Assembly (NCBI GenBank): GCA_018679315.1
Contig: JAHHLF010000184.1
Span: 1 to 6,497 of the forward strand
DNA from: Bacteroidia bacterium
GTDB lineage: Bacteria > Bacteroidota > Bacteroidia > Flavobacteriales > Flavobacteriaceae
DNA: 6,497 nucleotides
Direction of reading: 5' to 3'
In this document: positions 6,160-6,497 of the stretch, piece after piece
How the letters are laid out: every line of letters begins with the position of its first letter
Numbering within the stretch: position 1 is the stretch's first letter
Position numbers and translations under genes: made by a program
Notes under the pieces: generated by a model
Told to the model about the DNA's origin: nothing
The model's input: the letters and a program-made list of their open reading frames with translations, nothing else
Database searches by the model: none

Positions 6160-6180
6160 TAGACGACACCCCCTATTATT
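6155..6180 (+). repeat. 8-bp inverted repeat spanning the microprotein stop
   Basis: AATAATAG (6155-6162) is the exact reverse complement of CTATTATT (6173-6180), with a ten-base loop. The stem has only one GC pair, so as RNA it would be weak. It adjoins the stronger hairpin at 6190-6202. Confidence 0.3.
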
Positions 6181-6220
6181 CCCCTCACTATGGCATCGCC
6201 ATGGGGCTATTCCTTTTGTT
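6181..6220 (+). terminator. candidate rho-independent terminator, plus strand
   Basis: ATGGC (6190-6194), a three-base loop, then GCCAT (6198-6202) form a perfect GC-containing hairpin. CCCC (6181-6184) and GGGG (6203-6206) could extend it across a five-base bulge. A pyrimidine-rich, T-containing stretch (ctattccttttgttattt) follows from 6207. It would end transcripts coming from the rightward operon or the small frame before they meet the convergent nrdA gene. The T tract is interrupted, so efficiency is uncertain. Confidence 0.4.
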
Positions 6221-6242
6221 ATTTCCCGAAAAATATATTGAA

Positions 6243-6290
6243 TAAAATACCCCGGAGTCTGAGATCTGCTATCTGTGGGGTAGAGATCTC
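6243..6290 (-). terminator. candidate nrdA terminator with two alternative hairpins
   Basis: Reading leftward from the nrdA stop, GAGATCT (6284-6290 complement) can pair with AGATCTC (6261-6267 complement) across 16 bases. TACCCC (6277-6282 complement) can pair with GGGGTA (6248-6253 complement), which is followed directly by a T-rich tract (TTTTATT). The two stems interleave, so they exclude each other. The second has the stem-plus-T-tract form of an intrinsic terminator for nrdA. Confidence 0.4.
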
Positions 6291-6328
6291 TTCCCCGAGG
6301 TATCCCTGTTTGAATAAACACAAGTAAA

Positions 6329-6497
6329 CTATGATCCGCACATTAGGCAATCATCATCTGCCTCCCCTTCCTTTGCCTGTGAGATCAATGCTTTCATTTC
6401 TTCCGGTGACATGGGTTCCACATCTGCTTCCTGTGTTATAACAGGTGTCGTCTTAACCTTCATCACCTTCGCAGTCTTTGGATCGCTTGCTGTTACC
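6329..6497 (-). CDS. nrdA: ribonucleoside-diphosphate reductase large subunit (NrdA), C-terminal end only
   Basis: A minus-strand frame enters from the right edge and ends at TAG (6329-6331), giving the last 55 residues. They run from VTASDPKTAK through an acidic helix-like segment (PMSPEEMKALISQAKEGE) to DDDCLMCGS. The final CLMCGS is the signature of class Ia ribonucleotide reductase large subunits of the eukaryotic-like group; mammalian RRM1 ends in the same six residues. The two cysteines are the mobile redox pair that re-reduces the active-site disulfide and takes electrons from thioredoxin or glutaredoxin (family knowledge). The low-complexity linker before the tail is usual. The catalytic domain is outside the window, so the assignment rests on this tail. 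The gene converges on the rightward operon and is probably unrelated to it in function. Confidence 0.8.
   Translation of the reverse strand, partial: VTASDPKTAKVMKVKTTPVITQEADVEPMSPEEMKALISQAKEGEADDDCLMCGS

Larger units (their letters stand above)
6160..6328. other. convergent intergenic region between the small frame and nrdA
   Basis: This stretch has no convincing gene. It contains the plus-strand hairpin near 6190 and the leftward hairpins near 6250-6290, consistent with a double terminator zone between converging transcripts. A minus-strand open frame crosses it (6124-6321), but its composition is not protein-like and it would run through both hairpins. Confidence 0.5.

Noticed and set aside
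6124..6321. 65-codon minus-strand open frame across the convergent intergenic region
   Set aside because: It is rich in Arg, Gly and Ser with no recognisable motif, crosses both candidate terminators, and overlaps the opposite small frame. It looks like an accidental open frame.
1..6497. CRISPR arrays, tRNA or rRNA genes, insertion sequences, phage or defence genes
   Set aside because: No regularly spaced repeats, cloverleaf-like segments, transposase motifs or terminal repeats were seen. All large frames are metabolic or transport genes.

Overview
The window looks like chromosomal DNA from a member of the Bacteroidota, most likely a marine-type flavobacterium. The reasons are moderate-to-low GC, weak or absent Shine-Dalgarno sequences, a NupG-type symporter grouped with exported sugar-oxidation enzymes, and an NrdA tail of the eukaryotic-like kind. 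This assignment rests on protein style and layout; no 16S or other marker gene is present.

Layout. Two operons diverge from a 118-bp intergenic region (2537-2654). The leftward operon, read from the centre outwards, encodes an exported lipoprotein of the sugar phosphate isomerase/epimerase (AP-endonuclease-2 TIM barrel) family, a DinB-family protein, and a nucleoside:H+ symporter-family MFS transporter that runs off the left edge. The rightward operon encodes a GMC flavoprotein oxidoreductase, a gluconate-2-dehydrogenase subunit-3-type partner with a Tat-like lipoprotein signal, and a Tat-exported protein of the hydroxypyruvate isomerase (Hyi) family. The rightward genes overlap by 1 and 4 bases, and the leftward genes are 2 and 15 bases apart, so each set is probably one transcript. 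After the rightward operon come about 390 bases with no conventional gene. They hold several inverted repeats and a candidate 28-codon membrane microprotein. At the right edge, on the minus strand, is the last 55 codons of ribonucleotide reductase large subunit (nrdA), ending in a Cys-Leu-Met-Cys-Gly-Ser tail.

How the genes may work together (inference). The GMC enzyme plus its small subunit resembles glucoside 3-dehydrogenase / LacA-LacC and FAD glucose dehydrogenase systems. The flavoprotein has no signal peptide and is probably carried across the membrane by its Tat-signalled partner. It would oxidise a sugar or glycoside in the periplasm, perhaps at C3. The two exported metal-dependent TIM-barrel enzymes would isomerise or eliminate the oxidised product, and the MFS symporter would import what is released. 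No SusC/SusD pair, DUF1080 keto-glycoside hydrolase or cytochrome c acceptor is visible. Either the pathway continues outside the window or these parts are encoded elsewhere. The main regulatory candidate is a 32-bp imperfect palindrome between the divergent operons.
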